Positions 1 to 12,374 of a DNA stretch of 64,000 nt are shown here, in pieces (the first letter of the stretch is position 1; each line of letters starts with the position of its first letter). A program made the translations under genes and the position numbers. The notes beneath the pieces are model-generated. The model searched no databases. It was not told the origin of the DNA and worked only from the letters and a program-made list of their open reading frames with translations. The stretch is from Byssochlamys sp. IMV 00236 (Eukaryota; Ascomycota; Eurotiomycetes; Eurotiales; Thermoascaceae), in contig MSJH02000837.1 in assembly GCA_001931875.2 (NCBI GenBank), forward strand, positions 207,460 through 271,459. Reading direction: 5' to 3'.

Positions 1-1603
1 GCACGCTTGGAGTACATGAGGTCGAACTTGTGGTCGAGAGCGGACCAGGCCTCGGAGATGGCGGTGGTGTTGGACAGCATGCAGCTGTTTTCGTCATTAG
101 CAATCTGACCCCATTTCTTTTTAGGCAAGGTAATACTTACACAGCACGGTTGACCTTGGCCAGATCGCCGTTGGGAACCATCTGTGGGGGCTCGTAGCAG
201 ATACCGATCTTGAAACCGGTAGGACACCAGTCGACGAACTGGATGGTGCGCTTGGTCTTGAGGGTCGCGACGGCGGCGTGGGTCTCCTTGGGGACAACGT
301 CGCCACGGTACAGCAGACAGGTGGCCATGTACTTGCCATTGCGGGGGTCGCACTTGACCATCTGGTTGTTGGGCTCGAAGCAAGACATGGTGATCTCGTT
401 GACCGAGTTGGACTCGTGGGAAGCCTTGGCAGCAGACACGACGGGGGCGTAGGCGACCAGAGGGAAGTGGATACGGGGGTAGGGGACCAGGTTGGTCTGG
501 AACTCGTTCAGGTCGACGTTGAGGGATCCATCGAAGCGCAGAGAAGCGGTGATGGAGGAGACAACCTGGGCGATCAGACGGTTGAGGTTGTCGTAGCCGG
601 GGCGCTCAATTCCGAGGTTGCGGCGGCAGATGTCGTAGATGGCCTCGTTGTCGACCATGAAGCTGCAGTCGGAGTGCTCGAGAGTGGTGTGGGTGGTGAG
701 GATGGAGTTGTAGGGCTCGACCACCGAGGTAGCGTTCTGGGGAGCCGGGTAGACACAGAACTCGAGCTTGGACTTCTTGCCGTAGTCAACGGAGAGACGC
801 TCCATCAGGAGAGCACCGAAACCGGAACCAGTACCACCACCGAAGGAGTGGAAGACGAGGAAACCCTGCAGACCAGCGCAGTTGTCGGCCACGCGGCGGA
901 CCTTGTCGAGGACCTGGTCGATCATCTCCTTGCCGACGGTGTAGTGACCACGGGCGTAGTTGTTGGAGGCATCCTCCTTACCGGTGACCATCAACTCGGG
1001 GTGGAAGAGGGAGCGGTAGGGACCGGTGCGGACCTCGTCGACGACATTGGGCTCGAGGTCAGCGTAGATGGTACGGGGGACGTATTTGCCCTGGCCTGGC
1101 GGAGTGAAGATGGCGTTAGAAGGTGGGCGACAAGCATCAATTATTTAGATCTATATCATCATCACATACCCGTCTCGGAGAAGAAAGTGCTGAATCCATG
1201 GTCGGGATCGGCGGCTTTACGCTCCTCCGTCAGGTATCCATCGGGCTATGTGTATTTGTCAGTCACGAACATCCGGTGAGGGGAGGGGACTGTCCGTCTA
1301 TGGCGGTGTCACCATGACAGCCACAGACAGGATCGAATGGCATACCTGAATACCGTGCTCGAGACAGTAGAGCTAGAGAGCAGTCGTGTCAGTAATCGCG
1401 GGATATCTTTTTCCGGGATTGAAAGATAGGAGGAGGAGGGGGGAAAAAGTGATCGTGCTCGTACCTCCCAGCAGGAGTTGGCGATCTGGCAACCAGCCTG
1501 ACCGACTATAGACAGCAAATGAATATCAGCAGGGGTTCTTCTTGCATCATGCAAGCCGTGGTGATAGGCCCAACGCACCGTTCAAACTGATAACTTCTCT
1601 CAT
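1..1603 (-). CDS. tubA: alpha-tubulin, 5' part (continues beyond the left edge)
   Basis: Alpha-tubulin polymerises with beta-tubulin into microtubules for mitosis, nuclear movement and hyphal transport. The start MREVISLN is at 1603. Exons read 1603-1579, 1505-1465, 1372-1346, 1245-1170, 1095-141 and 84-1, all with GT-AG borders and consistent phase. About 402 of the usual ~450 residues are present; the acidic C-terminal tail lies outside the window. The tubulin signature GGGTGSG is present, along with the GQAGCQ nucleotide-binding start and the block after RAV that opens MLSNTTAI. Several short exons near the 5' end are typical of fungal tubulin genes. The symbol is by resemblance to the main A. 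nidulans alpha-tubulin; a second alpha-tubulin paralogue exists in that genus, so the symbol is less certain than the product. Confidence 0.95.
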
Positions 1604-2311
1604 CTTGTCGGGTTGACCTGCGCGATGCGGAGATCAATTGATAGGGGGCAGAGTGGGATGGCGGACGTGATGGAACGGAAAAGGCTACGGACGCGGGAGG
1701 AGGGAGAACCGCTAATCCACAGCAGAACGGGAGGAGAAGACCGTTGGGGGGAAGGTAGAAGTGATTGATGGACAACGGGGAGGATGTAGAGATGGGAAGA
1801 TCAGAGAGACTCGAGAGGCTCTGCGAGTGAAGCCAAGCGGTTCGTTTTTGTTGTGGAAGAGCCAGCAGAGCGCAGGAGCCACTGCGCTGTCATTTGAGCC
1901 AGTTCGCTGCCTTCGCCGCGCTGGTTCGTGTTTACTTCGCCCGATCCGGTAAGGCGCGTGACACGCGTGTCCTCATTGGTCAATCTTTGCCCCGTGACTC
2001 CCCCGTGATCCCGGCCGGCGGTGAGTAGGGGGGTGTGGTCATGTGATGGATCAGTCAGCAGGGTCCATGACGGCATTTAATCAACTAAATAATAATCGAG
2101 GAGATGGAAACTCGTTGCGAGCTGGCAAAACCAAGGACCAGGCCAATGGCTATTTCNNNNNNNNNNNNNNNNNNNNNNNNNNNNNNNNNNNNNNNNNNNN
2201 NAGAATCCAGATAAACTACTCTAGTGCAGATCATCAATCATCCTAGTCAATTTCCTCTAGACGCGCTTAATTTAATCATCTTCATCTTTCTCAACCCCAG
2301 AAGAACATCGG
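1604..2311. promoter_or_regulatory. divergent promoter region of alpha-tubulin and the 2312 gene
   Basis: No gene is seen here. The stretch separates the alpha-tubulin start (1603, minus) from the 2312 start (plus). It holds an inverted CCAAT box (ATTGG at about 1974-1978) and is interrupted by the run of N, so the promoter is incomplete in this assembly. Confidence 0.5.
2157..2201. other. assembly gap (run of N)
   Basis: A block of 45 unresolved bases inside the intergenic region. The true length is unknown if it is a scaffold gap. Confidence 0.99.
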
Positions 2312-3212
2312 ATGAATAACACAATGCACCTCCTCAGCCCCCCCCTCCCCCTCCCCCTCCTATTATGCCTTCTATCCCTTCTCATCTCCCCCGCCAACGC
2401 CAACACCGAAAAGACCATCTTCATCGCGCCCCAACCACTCCCGGTCCCCTCTCAGCAAGCGGCCATCGATGATCTCGGTCTGGAACGCTTATCACCCGAA
2501 GCACCGGTGCTGCGCACGTATCTGAACGCGTCGTTCCCGACGGAAGAGGCGCCGTTGGGGTCCGAGTCGTGGTTCTTTCTCGAGGATCTCAACCCCGGTC
2601 AGAGGTATGAGGTCAGGGTCTGCTGGTTGGCTACGGTATGTATTTCTTTCTTCCTTCCTCTTCTCTCTTCTTCTCCGGATTTTCTTTTCTTCGTGCAATA
2701 TTTGAAATGTGAAAATCAATGCTAACAAGAAACCTAAGCAACCAACCTCAATCCACCTAACAACATACACCCTCTCCTCCATCCTCGAAGACGATCCGAC
2801 TCTCCTCTCCTCCATCACCGCATTCAGCTCCTCTCGTCTCTCTTCCCTCGAAGCTATCAAACCCTCCTCGCAGGACGACACTCTCGTCTCTTTCTCTGAT
2901 CCCTCCCATGCGCCCCCATCCACCTCCTCCGCCTCACCCAAAGAATCCGTTCTCTTTCTACGCATCTACGCTGCGGCTGATTACTTCACTCTCGATGAGG
3001 GCCTGATGCGTTCCCCCCCGCCCGTGCTGGTGGATTTGATTCTCGATCCGTATTTACTCAATGTGTTTCCGAGATCGTTGGTCCCGACGGCGGGGTGGGT
3101 GATTGTTGTCGCGGGTGTGTCGTGGGTGGTGGGTGGGTTTGTGGTTAGGTTGGTGCAGGGGATTGCGAGGGAGGCGGAGAAGAATGAAGAAGAGGGGAAG
3201 AAGAGGAGGTGA
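2312..3212 (+). CDS. probable GPI-mannosyltransferase II co-factor, Pga1-like
   Basis: Two exons, 2312-2635 and 2739-3212, give 265 residues; the intron has a clean donor (GTATGT) and a GCTAAC branch site. The protein has a leucine-rich signal peptide (about residues 7-31), a lumenal region with NPGQRYEVRVCW followed across the intron by ATQPT, a serine-rich stretch, and one membrane segment near residues 225-247 followed by a basic and acidic cytosolic tail ending KKRR. This architecture fits the fungal Pga1 family, ER membrane proteins that help Gpi18 add the second mannose to GPI anchors. The assignment rests on topology and the conserved block, not on a search. A general ER type I membrane protein is the alternative. 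Confidence 0.55.
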
Positions 3213-3771
3213 TTGTTTATTTTATTTTATTCTATTTATTATTTTTGCGTTACTTCTTAAGGTGCAGGTGTCTGGGCTGTGGGATTATGTCTTCTTTGTT
3301 TCCTGGTTTCGCATCAAGGTCAGGGTCATTATGTCCAAGTTGGATTGTATCATTACCATCACGGAGGATGTCAGGTAGTGCTGATTTCTGCATACACGCG
3401 TGGTTGGTCGTGTGTCTTGTATTATATATTGTACGAGTCAGAGTATTTGTGGTTTTAATCGGATAATAGAGATCACCGTTACTTTTAGAAGACAGAGTAA
3501 GTACTTGGCATAATCAACTGAATCAATTATAAGCTACATTGGTCAAAGTGGCCAGGCATTGGAAATAAATCCTATCCATCACAAGATGGTTGATTGATAC
3601 AAGAACTTTTATAATTAATTCCTCCCATCCCTGACGCCAGAGGCTATGCCTTTGCTGCAATCAAGTACACCTCGTACAGTACATAACTGTCGAGTTTCTT
3701 TTTTTTATTTTAGCACAAGTATTTTCAACATTCCCATAACACCGGATCACCTTTTCCCAACCTCTCCCTTC
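3213..3771. other. convergent 3' intergenic region
   Basis: Lies between the ends of the Pga1-like gene and rpc82. AT-rich with T- and A-runs; no coding signal is seen. It presumably holds both 3' UTRs and polyadenylation sites. Confidence 0.5.
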
Positions 3772-5910
3772 CTAATAGTCCCGCAGGACCGCAACCATGT
3801 CATCCAGTCGAGCAACCTCACCCAGCAGGAGAGCCTCCTTGTCTCTCCACTGCTGCAGCGTCTGCAGCTCCGCCTCGGACAAATAGCGTTCTTCATTGCC
3901 CTTGACATCGCTTCGTTCGCACTTCTCCAGAAACTCCTTTAACCGGTCCCGTTCGACTGCGATCCGCTGCAGACAGCGGGACATCGCTTTGTAGATGTCC
4001 TGCACAATGTTGCGCCGCACCCGATCGGGGTCGTAGAACCACAGGTAGATTGTCTTTGACGGCTGACGCTGTGCGTCCCGAGGAACTTCCTGCAGATCCA
4101 CGAATCCGCCCGCTTGCATGCTGGCAAGAACCTGTCTGAGGTCCTTTGGGGGCAAGAGACTGATCTCCTGCAGGCGCTTCTCATCAAGCTTCCCCTTCGA
4201 ATGGAGTACTCGGGCAACACGCAGCGCTACATCGCCGTAGCGAGCCTCGATCATACGCTCCAACTCGAGATGGCGGAGCTTGCGGGCCAGATGCCGCCAT
4301 TCGACCGTCCAGGTGATGATACCTGTCGTTGTGCGTCGAGAAGAAAAGTTATACGGTGGCTGAGCCAGAAGTGCCAGGTGCTGATCCACCTCGTAGGCGC
4401 GGCTACGGCCGCCAGGAGCTTCATTACCGGCAGCATTCCCACCGTCCTCCTCATCCAGAGGCCGTTTACCGCGTCTGCTGGCAGTCTGTGACGGGTCCAC
4501 AGGCCCGATAGAGCTTGCCAGATCGAGGTCCGGGTCGATCTCCTGAACTAATGCGTGCAACGGGATAGCCACCGAGTATTGTTCTCCTTCCTCTCCCTCA
4601 TACGGGATTTCTGGCTCATCACGGCAGCGAGGGGTCTGGTATTCGATGCGACGGAGAAGAGTCTCATAAACCTGAGCGGTTGCGGCTGATGTCCCCTGTT
4701 CAGATAGTTCGACCAGGCGACGGTTCCTGAAAGCAACGTCTAGCTTCTCGTAGTTCACGCGAACAATCAGGCCAGACTAGACCAGTTAGCATCCGTTGAT
4801 CCATTGCCAAGCCGGAGAATATTCACCTCCATCGGGGCGGTATCCTCAAATCCCCCCTCGTCGTCGGACCAGTCATTCTCTTCGTCATCATCCTCATAAC
4901 CAGCCGAATCGTCCACCTTCTGCTTCTTATTGGGGCCGTCTACCGTTCCATTCGCATGTCGTCTCTTCGCACCTCGTGGAATTCCATTGAACATCAAGCC
5001 ACGAGAGAGGTCGCCGTCTGTGCGCTCCTTGACCATCTCTACAGCACCCTCCGCGACGGCCTCCTCGAGTTTCTTTCCCTTCAGCATCTTGATGTCTGAC
5101 CGGGCCTTCATTGCCCGTTCTGCGTAGAGCAGGTTATCTGCGGGGCTCTGGAATTGAGCCTCGCGGACACGGATGATGTAGCCGTGGGCAGCAAGTGCTT
5201 TGAGAGTGGGATGAAGTCTTCCAGCGCCCTCTTCCGCTGCGCGGTCACCATTGACGTCATTCGTGTGGTTTTCTGTTTGGCCGTTTTCATCATGTACACC
5301 ATTTTCACCATCCTCAACGGCCAAATCCTCGTACGGCTCTCCCTCGTGCTCCCCATTGACGCCATTGGTCTCCGGCTGCGCTGAGTCGCCGCCCTGCAAT
5401 TCCGGCAGAGTCTCGAGGTAACCGACCTGCGCGTGTCCCAGGAAAAGAATCGCAGACATCACTTTCGACGCATATTTTCCCAGGCGGTCTTCGATGAATT
5501 CGAGAATCTTGCCGGATCGGATCAGGTAGTATGCGGCCTGCATATTCGCCTCGTAGTACGTGAGTCCGTCATCATAGGAGGTGTAATGGAAGACGAGGTG
5601 ATGCTGGATCATGGCAGAGAGGCCATAGCGTAGCTGCCGGTCTGACAGACCCGAGTAGAATCGAAGACGGGGGAGTGGGAGTCGATCGTAACGGCGCAGC
5701 GTGGAGAAGATCCGCTGCAGGAAGGTCAGTACATGATTCACCGCGAAGAAATAATAATACCTCTCTGGGCATCGAGCATCAGGACAGACATACCGCAAAC
5801 AGCTCCCCGAAATTGTCTTCGATCAGGAGCGTACACAGCTCCGTGGCATACTGTCGCAACGATTAGCGGCAGAAAGCTATGCGGCGGGGTGCAGGACATA
5901 CTTGAGACAT
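3772..5910 (-). CDS. rpc82: DNA-directed RNA polymerase III subunit Rpc82 (RPC3)
   Basis: Rpc82 is the winged-helix subunit of the Rpc82/34/31 subcomplex that recruits Pol III to TFIIIB at tRNA and 5S promoters. Exons 5910-5902 (only Met-Ser-Gln), 5850-5794, 5714-4827 and 4776-3772 join in phase to 652 residues. Family blocks are clear: YATELCTLL near the start, RIFSTLRRYDRLPLPRLRFY, SDRQLRYGL and VFHYTS in the first winged helix, then a long acidic low-complexity insert (EDDDEENDWSDDEGG) and C-terminal helical blocks including RRIEYQTPR. Length suits Aspergillus homologues. The acidic insert ends just before an intron. The start sits about 430 nt from that of the complex III gene on the other strand. 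Confidence 0.92.
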
Positions 5911-6343
5911 GGTGGCAGGACCTCTAGAGAAATGCCAGCGCCTCCAGAAGGGTGGTCAGGGGGTCACCGGCGGCGGCGCAGGAGCATCGTGCGAGGAGCA
6001 GCGCCGGGGAGGAAGAAGAAGACGATCTTGACAAGATTTGTCTCTATCATCATAATAAATTATTATATTCCGACTTTCTTCTTTCGCAGCTGCTGCCCGC
6101 GCACGTGACGAGGTCACCTGACGTCACCTGACGAATTGCCGGTTCCGCCCGCCCTCGTCACCGCAGCCAATCAGCGGGCGCGTAATCGGGCGCTGCTGGG
6201 AGACTCGGGATCTTGAAGCTTTTCAAACGTGCTCGACAACCTCCATCCTCCCTCCGCTTCTCCTGGGTAGTCCCAATTGCCCTCAACAACAACCCCCGTC
6301 GTCTCCCCCATTCCTCTCTCCTCTTCGTTCTTCGGCACATGCG
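5911..6343. promoter_or_regulatory. shared bidirectional promoter of rpc82 and qcr2
   Basis: Holds, in order, a CACGTG box (6102-6107), a full CRE palindrome TGACGTCA (6119-6126) inside a perfect tandem GTCACCTGAC repeat (6113-6132), and CCAATCA (6167-6173), the fungal CCAAT-binding-complex motif. The CCAAT box lies about 175 nt upstream of the qcr2 start. CCAAT control of respiratory genes is established in fungi; use of these particular sites is inferred. Confidence 0.6.
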
Positions 6344-7946
6344 ATGATGCTGTCGCGGTCTGCCCTCGGCCGAAATGCGCCGCGTGCGCTCCGGAAGCAG
6401 TGTGCTGCCAACACCCGCCGTGGCCTTGCTACGCCCTCGACCCCCAACTTCTCCTACGATGTCTCTGAGACGGCCGGTGTGAAGCTGGCCAACCGTGAAG
6501 TCGGCGGTGCGACGACCACTCTCGCGCTGGTCGCTAAGGCTGGTTCCCGTTACCAGCCGTTCCCTGGCTTCTCGACCGCTCTCGAACAGTTCGCCTTCAA
6601 GGTGCGTGAGAATCGCAGGCATTGAACCGCCAAACCGTGCCGGATGCTTGAGGAATGTTGTCAGGCTGATCATACATGCAATTGGTAGTCCACGCTCAAG
6701 CGGTCGGCGTTGCGGATCACTCGGGAGACTGAGCTGCTGGGTGGTGAAGTTTCCTCTTCTCACTCGCGAGAGAACCTCGTCCTCAAGGCCAAGTTCCTGT
6801 CTGGCGACCTTCCCTACTTCGCAGAGCTCCTCGCTGAGGTTGCTTCTCAGACCAAGTACCCGAGTAAGTTGCCTTGGGGTCCATGAACATAGTTTGGGGG
6901 GACCAGGGAGGTTTCTAACCGGATTGGCAGCTTATGAGCTCAACGAGCTTGTCATCAACCTCGTCAAATACAAGCAGAAGACTCTTCTCGAGAACCCCGA
7001 GGCTCTGGCCATCGACACCGTCCACGCCCTGGCTTTCCACCGTGGCCTCGGTGAGAACATCACTCCCACCACCGCCGCGCCTTACGAGCAGTACCTGACC
7101 GCGGAGGCTGTTGCTGAGTTCGCCAAGGGCGCCTACGCGAAGCCCAACGTCGCCGTTGTCGCCAGCGGCCCTAACTCCACCGAGCTGTCCAAGTGGGTGA
7201 ACGAATTCTTCGGCCAGCTGCCTTCCAGCGGCCCCTCCAACCAGTTCCAGCCCCGTAGCACCGCTCCCTCCAAGTACTTCGGTGGTGAGCAGCGTGTCCC
7301 CGGCAAGAACGGCAACGCCGTCGTCATTGCTTTCCCCGGCTCCAGCGCCTATGGCACCGCCGGCTACAAGGCTGAGGCTGCTGTCCTGACTGCCCTCCTG
7401 GGCGGTGAGTCTACCATCAAGTGGGCTCCTGGCTTCTCCCTGCTGGGCAAGGCCACCGCCGGATTCTCTCAGGCCAAGGTCTCGACCAAGAACTTCTCCT
7501 ACTCCGACGCCGGTCTCCTCACCATCTCCGTCACCGGCAAGGCCGACCAGGTCGCTTCCGCCAGCAAGAACGTCGTCGACACCATCAAGAAGGTTGCCGC
7601 CGGCGAGGTTGCCAGCGAGGACATCAAGAAGGCCGCCGCTCTGGCCAAGTTCCGTGCGTTCGAGGCTGGCCAGAACCTCGAGACCGGTCTGGAGATCACC
7701 GGATCTGGTCTGATCCACGGCAACAAGGCCTACCAGCTTGGAGAGGTCGCCGAGGCCATTGACAAGGTCACCGAGCAGCAGGTTAAGGATGTACGTGCCC
7801 CAACTCTCTTATTGTTTCTGATTTCTGATCAACATGCTAACTGATCGCAGCTCGCCAAGGAATACCTGTCCAACAATGCCTCCGTCGCCGCCGTCGGAGA
7901 CCTTTTCCAGATTCCCTACGCCGAGGACCTTGGTCTGACCGTTTAG
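6344..7946 (+). CDS. qcr2: cytochrome bc1 complex core protein 2
   Basis: Core protein 2 of respiratory complex III, on the matrix side of the inner mitochondrial membrane, needed for assembly. Exons 6344-6601, 6689-6863, 6931-7790 and 7851-7946 join in phase to 462 residues. An Arg-rich N-terminus (MLSRSALGRNAPRALRKQ) is a mitochondrial targeting sequence. The rest is an M16 peptidase fold: the place of the HxxEH zinc motif reads ALEQF, so the protein is catalytically dead, as expected for core 2. Strong codon bias (mostly C-ending codons) suggests high expression. A second ATG lies one codon downstream (6347) and is equally plausible as start. Confidence 0.93.
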
Positions 7947-9678
7947 ATATATACGCAGTAGGCCACCACTGCTGACTCTTTCACACGTCACCGTCATGTA
8001 TCCTGATCAACTCGTTATTTCCTTTGTTCGATGTGGTTGTGCTTGTGTGTGACTGTAATTGTAACCGTAAGGAAATAAATTAGACATGCAATCACCCTTT
8101 TACTTTGGTCTGTAGCAGCTGGTTCTAGTCCGAGCCTGTAAATTGTCACCATACAGCAATACAGCATGAGGTTGCAGTTCAAGTAAATAGCTTTGTATCC
8201 ATGGTCTGATCCCCACTGCAGAGTCTTGCATCTTCAAAGGTAGTGGTATCCTGTACAGTCCATATCCATGTATATCTGTATCCCATTTGCAGCTTCCCAG
8301 ATTTTCACTTAAGCCTTTGAGCAGTTAGGCATATCATATAATAGAAAACTCTCTATAGTACATTTTTATTTAGCCATTTTCACTCTGCAAGTAGTGAACA
8401 ATTGGTAAGTAATTAATAATTAATTAAGTTATCAATCAGTTATTATATAGACTAAAGTGAGATAAGCTAGCTATAGTAGTCATTGTATAGTAAGGGGTAT
8501 AGAGATAGAAGAGGTAGAGTGACTTGAGAAATCCAGTATGTATTAATTTCGCTAGACAAACTCAGCCAAAAAGGAGATTTCTCCTTTTTGGTCTCCCCTG
8601 GGTCTGATAGTGTTTTCGAGGAGAGGATTTAAGAAGCAGATCAATATTATATATTCACCAACATCCCATCGAGTACGATTACGTTGGCGAATAACGAGAC
8701 TCGAGGGGTGGATTAATACATATGCTTGCAAGACAAACCCCGGGTAGAACATATTAAGCTACCGAATCCCGACTCACACTTTTAGATATATTCAATGTGA
8801 GTAGAATGGGCCAATGAATCGATTGCCATATATAAAGGAACTTACTTGCTTTGCGGAGGATGGATCTAACAATGTGAATCAGTTTCTTGCTCTTCGACTT
8901 GTCACCAGTATCTCCTGGTAAATGCTTTTGGAAGTCCATAACAGCCATGGTGTTGTTTGTCTAAATGGTCTGGGGCTATTAATATCTAGGTAATAAATAA
9001 TATAAGGCCCTGTTATGCTTCTTTCTTAAGCATTAGCTTTCTCACTTAGAATGAACTCTGTTGTTGGTTCTTTGGGTTACTTTTTCTTTTCCCTCCATGT
9101 GCTTGGTCCATGTCTTTTTTATCCGCACTGGAGGTTTTATACGTCCAAAAAATGCCCATTATTGTACTTATCCGCAACTTCTATTACCATTATGTCCTAT
9201 TGGCTAACCCTGGCCGTCTTCTGTTTGATTAAACCCCAAATCAACAATTCATGGTTATCATCCATCGATATTCCCACCAATAAGCATTCTTGGATGTCCA
9301 TACTTCGGCAAATTCCGAACTTGGAAACCTTCTTCTTTCAGTATAGATCTATTACTGGGGGGATGGAGCTGGGATCAATGAGGGGAAGTTATGGAAGTAT
9401 CTAGCTAGTTGTGCTTTTGCAAAGGCGGAATGTACAGTACATCTACTTTTCGATGTGGTTATTGGGATTCACTTTGGTGATGAGACGAATGACGTATAAT
9501 ACTTGATATCCGACATGTGAACTTCAGGAGTATAGCTAGAATTGATTATCTCGTCATAAGATTTGTATTCATCTTGATTATTCATATGTGTAATATCATC
9601 GAAAGATAAGCCAGTAATCTGTATTGGTAATGGTAAAATCCAATGAGCATGTTTTGTTTCTCATAGAATCAAAACCAC
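7947..9678. other. AT-rich gene-poor island
   Basis: Base composition drops sharply after the qcr2 3' UTR. No conserved gene is recognised. Short open stretches exist at 8754-8948 (minus) and 9051-9404 (plus), but neither shows a family motif or extends convincingly across introns. A near-perfect 26-bp palindrome lies at 8566-8591. The region could be decayed transposon sequence, which cannot be shown from the bases alone. Confidence 0.5.
8566..8591. repeat. 26-bp palindrome with 2-nt centre
   Basis: Two 12-nt arms (CCAAAAAGGAGA and its exact complement) are separated by TT. It may be a cruciform-forming site, a remnant of a transposon end, or chance in AT-rich DNA. Confidence 0.6.
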
Positions 9679-11450
9679 CTAGACATCAACCTTCGATCCC
9701 ACAGGCACAGTCTCATGGTGCATAGCCCCGCTTTTGACATCCTTGATTTCAATGTTTTTCTCTTTCGCTTCCTCGATGAGCGCGTCCAGTTTCGAGCCAC
9801 CAGGCTTGGTCTGCCATGGTCGTGGACCGCCTTTGCTGAACATCTCTTCGATCTCTTCTAGAGTCTTGCCGCATGTTTCAGGGTATCTGGATACGAAGTA
9901 GATGTGTTAGATATGGGTTTGCCGGTAGCAAGATGGTAGACACTTACGTGAAGAAGACTTGAATAGCGGCGCCAACACAGAGAACGCCAAAGACGATGAA
10001 GAGCTTCCATGTGATGTTGGCGAAGCCTGGGGGTACGAATAGGCCGAGAGCAAAGTTGAAGAGCCAGTTTCCAACGGCGGAAATTCCCTGTATAGTAAGA
10101 TGTATCAGCGCAGGTTCTCATGTTGCATAGATAGGTAGATGACTGGAGATGATTACCATTCCTGTAGCACGAGTCTCTAGCGACCAGACCTCTGCGGCGT
10201 AGACCCAAGCGACAGGAGCCAGAGTCAGAGCATAGACAATGATGAGGAGATACGAAAAGGCAATGACGGTGTGCGCCTTCCCTCCCATCACTTTGATGAG
10301 GACGTTCAGATTTCCGTCGACGCCGTTGGGGACGTATTCGCCTGATGAGAGCACTCCGCCTACGACAAAGTGGCAGGCGGCCATTCCCAGGGCGCCGTAC
10401 ATGAGAAGACCACGGCGGCTAGTCTTGTCGATGTAGAAGAATATGACGGATGTGAAGACGATGAACAGAGCGTACTGAATTCCGGACGACACCAGGAGGA
10501 CGTTTCCGCTCAAACTGTTTTCTTAGAGTTAGATATCACTTATATCGGGGCTTGGGAGTAAGTAGTAAAGGCACTTACCTCGCCATTTGAAACACATATA
10601 TTACGTAGTATGTGATCATATTTGCACCGCTCAACTGCTGCCACGCCTGAACGGTGAAGCCAGCGATGGTTCGACGCCACATGCCATTCTGGACGAACTT
10701 GCGCCATCCGGGGGCCGCTGTACGTTCTGCAGCCAAGACAGTGGTGATTTCCTCCCACTCTGCAACGACCAGCGGATCGTTTACGTTGCCTCCAGCCTGG
10801 ATTCGAGCCAAGGTAGTGACAGCTTCCTCAGTGCGGTCTACCTTCGCCAGCCAACGTGGCGATCGAGGCAGGAAAGGGAGGCCGATCATCAATAGAACGC
10901 AGGGAACGAGCTGCAACGCCCATGCAGTGCGGAATGATGCCGGGCCAGCGATGAAGGAACATCCATAGCCAACAAAGAACATGATGAAGATACCCCATTC
11001 GATGGCCAACTGCTGGATGACAATGATCGAGCCGCGCTTCTCCTTCTTGGCAATCTCTGCTAGATACACAGGCACCTGAGAGGAAGTGATTCCAACGCAG
11101 ACACCATTGAGGAGACGACCGGCCATCAGCATCCCGAAACCGTTGACTCCTGCCTGGATGGCAGTGCCCACAAGCCACCACAGACAAGCAAACATGATAG
11201 AATCGCGACGACCAAGCTTGTCGGAGATTGGGCCTGCAATGATAGATCCCACGACAGAACCAGCTGCCAACACGGAACCTATGGCTCCCTGGCGCACGCC
11301 ATGAGGATTGTCGAAGAAATCAATGTATTGATCCGTAGCAACAATCGCTGACATGGACGAGATATCGAATCCAAAGAGCATACCACCTACCGTCGCGATA
11401 ATCGCGACAAAGTAGGTGTTATAGATCTTCGGGAACGTGGGTAGCTTCAT
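9679..11450 (-). CDS. MFS sugar transporter (sugar porter family)
   Basis: A 12-helix plasma-membrane sugar transporter. Exons 11450-10579, 10514-10157, 10087-9948 and 9886-9679 join in phase to 525 residues. Sugar-porter signatures are present: DKLGRR after helix 2, GRLLNGVCVG, SPRWL at the end of helix 6, QQLSGANMITYY in helix 7, and PETCGKTLEE after helix 12. The start at MKLPTF is preferred over an upstream in-frame Met because homologous transporters begin just before the first helix. The exact substrate is not readable; pentose- or monosaccharide-type transporters share these motifs. The lone position beside an AT-rich island fits the accessory nature of such genes. Confidence 0.9.
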
Positions 11451-12374
11451 GATGGGCACACTTCGACGCAGAAAAACAGCACACACACAGTCCTGAATTG
11501 ATTGACAAGATAACAGCACCACTGCCAGCCTCCTGCGACTGCTGCTGCCATCCCATCATGCGCGCGTGAACCGTCATCTTTATACTATCGGCAAACGGCA
11601 ACGCACCGACTCGACAATCGTTAGGATGGTACAAACTTGCCGTCTGGCACGCGAGAGCCCTCATGGTCTGGCTGCATCTTAAGCTTGTCCTCCAATCGCC
11701 GGGAGTTTCTTGTTAGCGTTGAGATGGCGCTGCGCCGTTGTCTAAGGAATCCGGAGAACTAGCCCAAGACATACCTGGGGCCCCGCGTTGTGGCGCACGG
11801 AACGCTTCGTTGTTGGAGGGAGAAACAGCAACAGGCAAGCTCGATGCTTAAGAACTTCTGGCTCTTCCCGGCGGGGTTAACTTTCTCCTCGTTTAATATT
11901 TCTCGTGGACGGTTAAAAGGAAGAATCAAAGCGAGAAACGTCTGGAGGCTCCGGTGGGGGAAGAATCGAAGTAGTCGGGGATAGATGCCCATCCCCAGAA
12001 TCTACGACGATAACCATAGTCCTCTTGCTCCATTCTCTCGGGGATGCGATCCACATAGACGATAGACTGGACCGGGATAGAGACCTTAGTACGTCCACTA
12101 TTACAATGGATATTGTCATTGGGGCCAAGACACGACTACTAGTGGCGATAACATGCTGGCGTAACAAGAGATTCCACACAGTTTGCGTTCAACAAGCCGT
12201 TAAATTAACCGATCTATGGAAAGTACTTTGGCAGGCACTAAAAGAGATAGGCAGTACTTCTGCTATTTACCGACAGAAAAAGTACTCTATCTAGCTATAG
12301 TCAACCATGCCGACATCGTAACGAGGATGTGCAGATATACACATGCCACAACATTAAACAGTTCCTAGGCGCCA
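11451..12374. promoter_or_regulatory. upstream region of the sugar transporter
   Basis: Separates the transporter start from the 3' end of the O-methyltransferase. No supported gene. GGTGGGG at about 11953-11959 is a match to the CreA carbon-catabolite motif, but it is far (about 500 nt) from the transporter start. Confidence 0.35.

Noticed and set aside
278..1279. Long plus-strand open frame over alpha-tubulin
   Set aside because: Antisense shadow of strongly biased tubulin codons; Gly/Val/Asp-rich sequence with no motif.
6915..7718. Long minus-strand open frame over qcr2
   Set aside because: Shadow of GC-biased codons on the other strand; low-complexity Gly/Leu/Val product.
8754..8948. 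Possible minus-strand exon in the AT-rich island, with a GTAAGT donor inside
   Set aside because: No downstream exon keeps a sensible frame and no family was recognised.
9051..9404. 117-residue plus-strand open frame
   Set aside because: AT-rich region, hydrophobic mixed content, no motif and no splice context.
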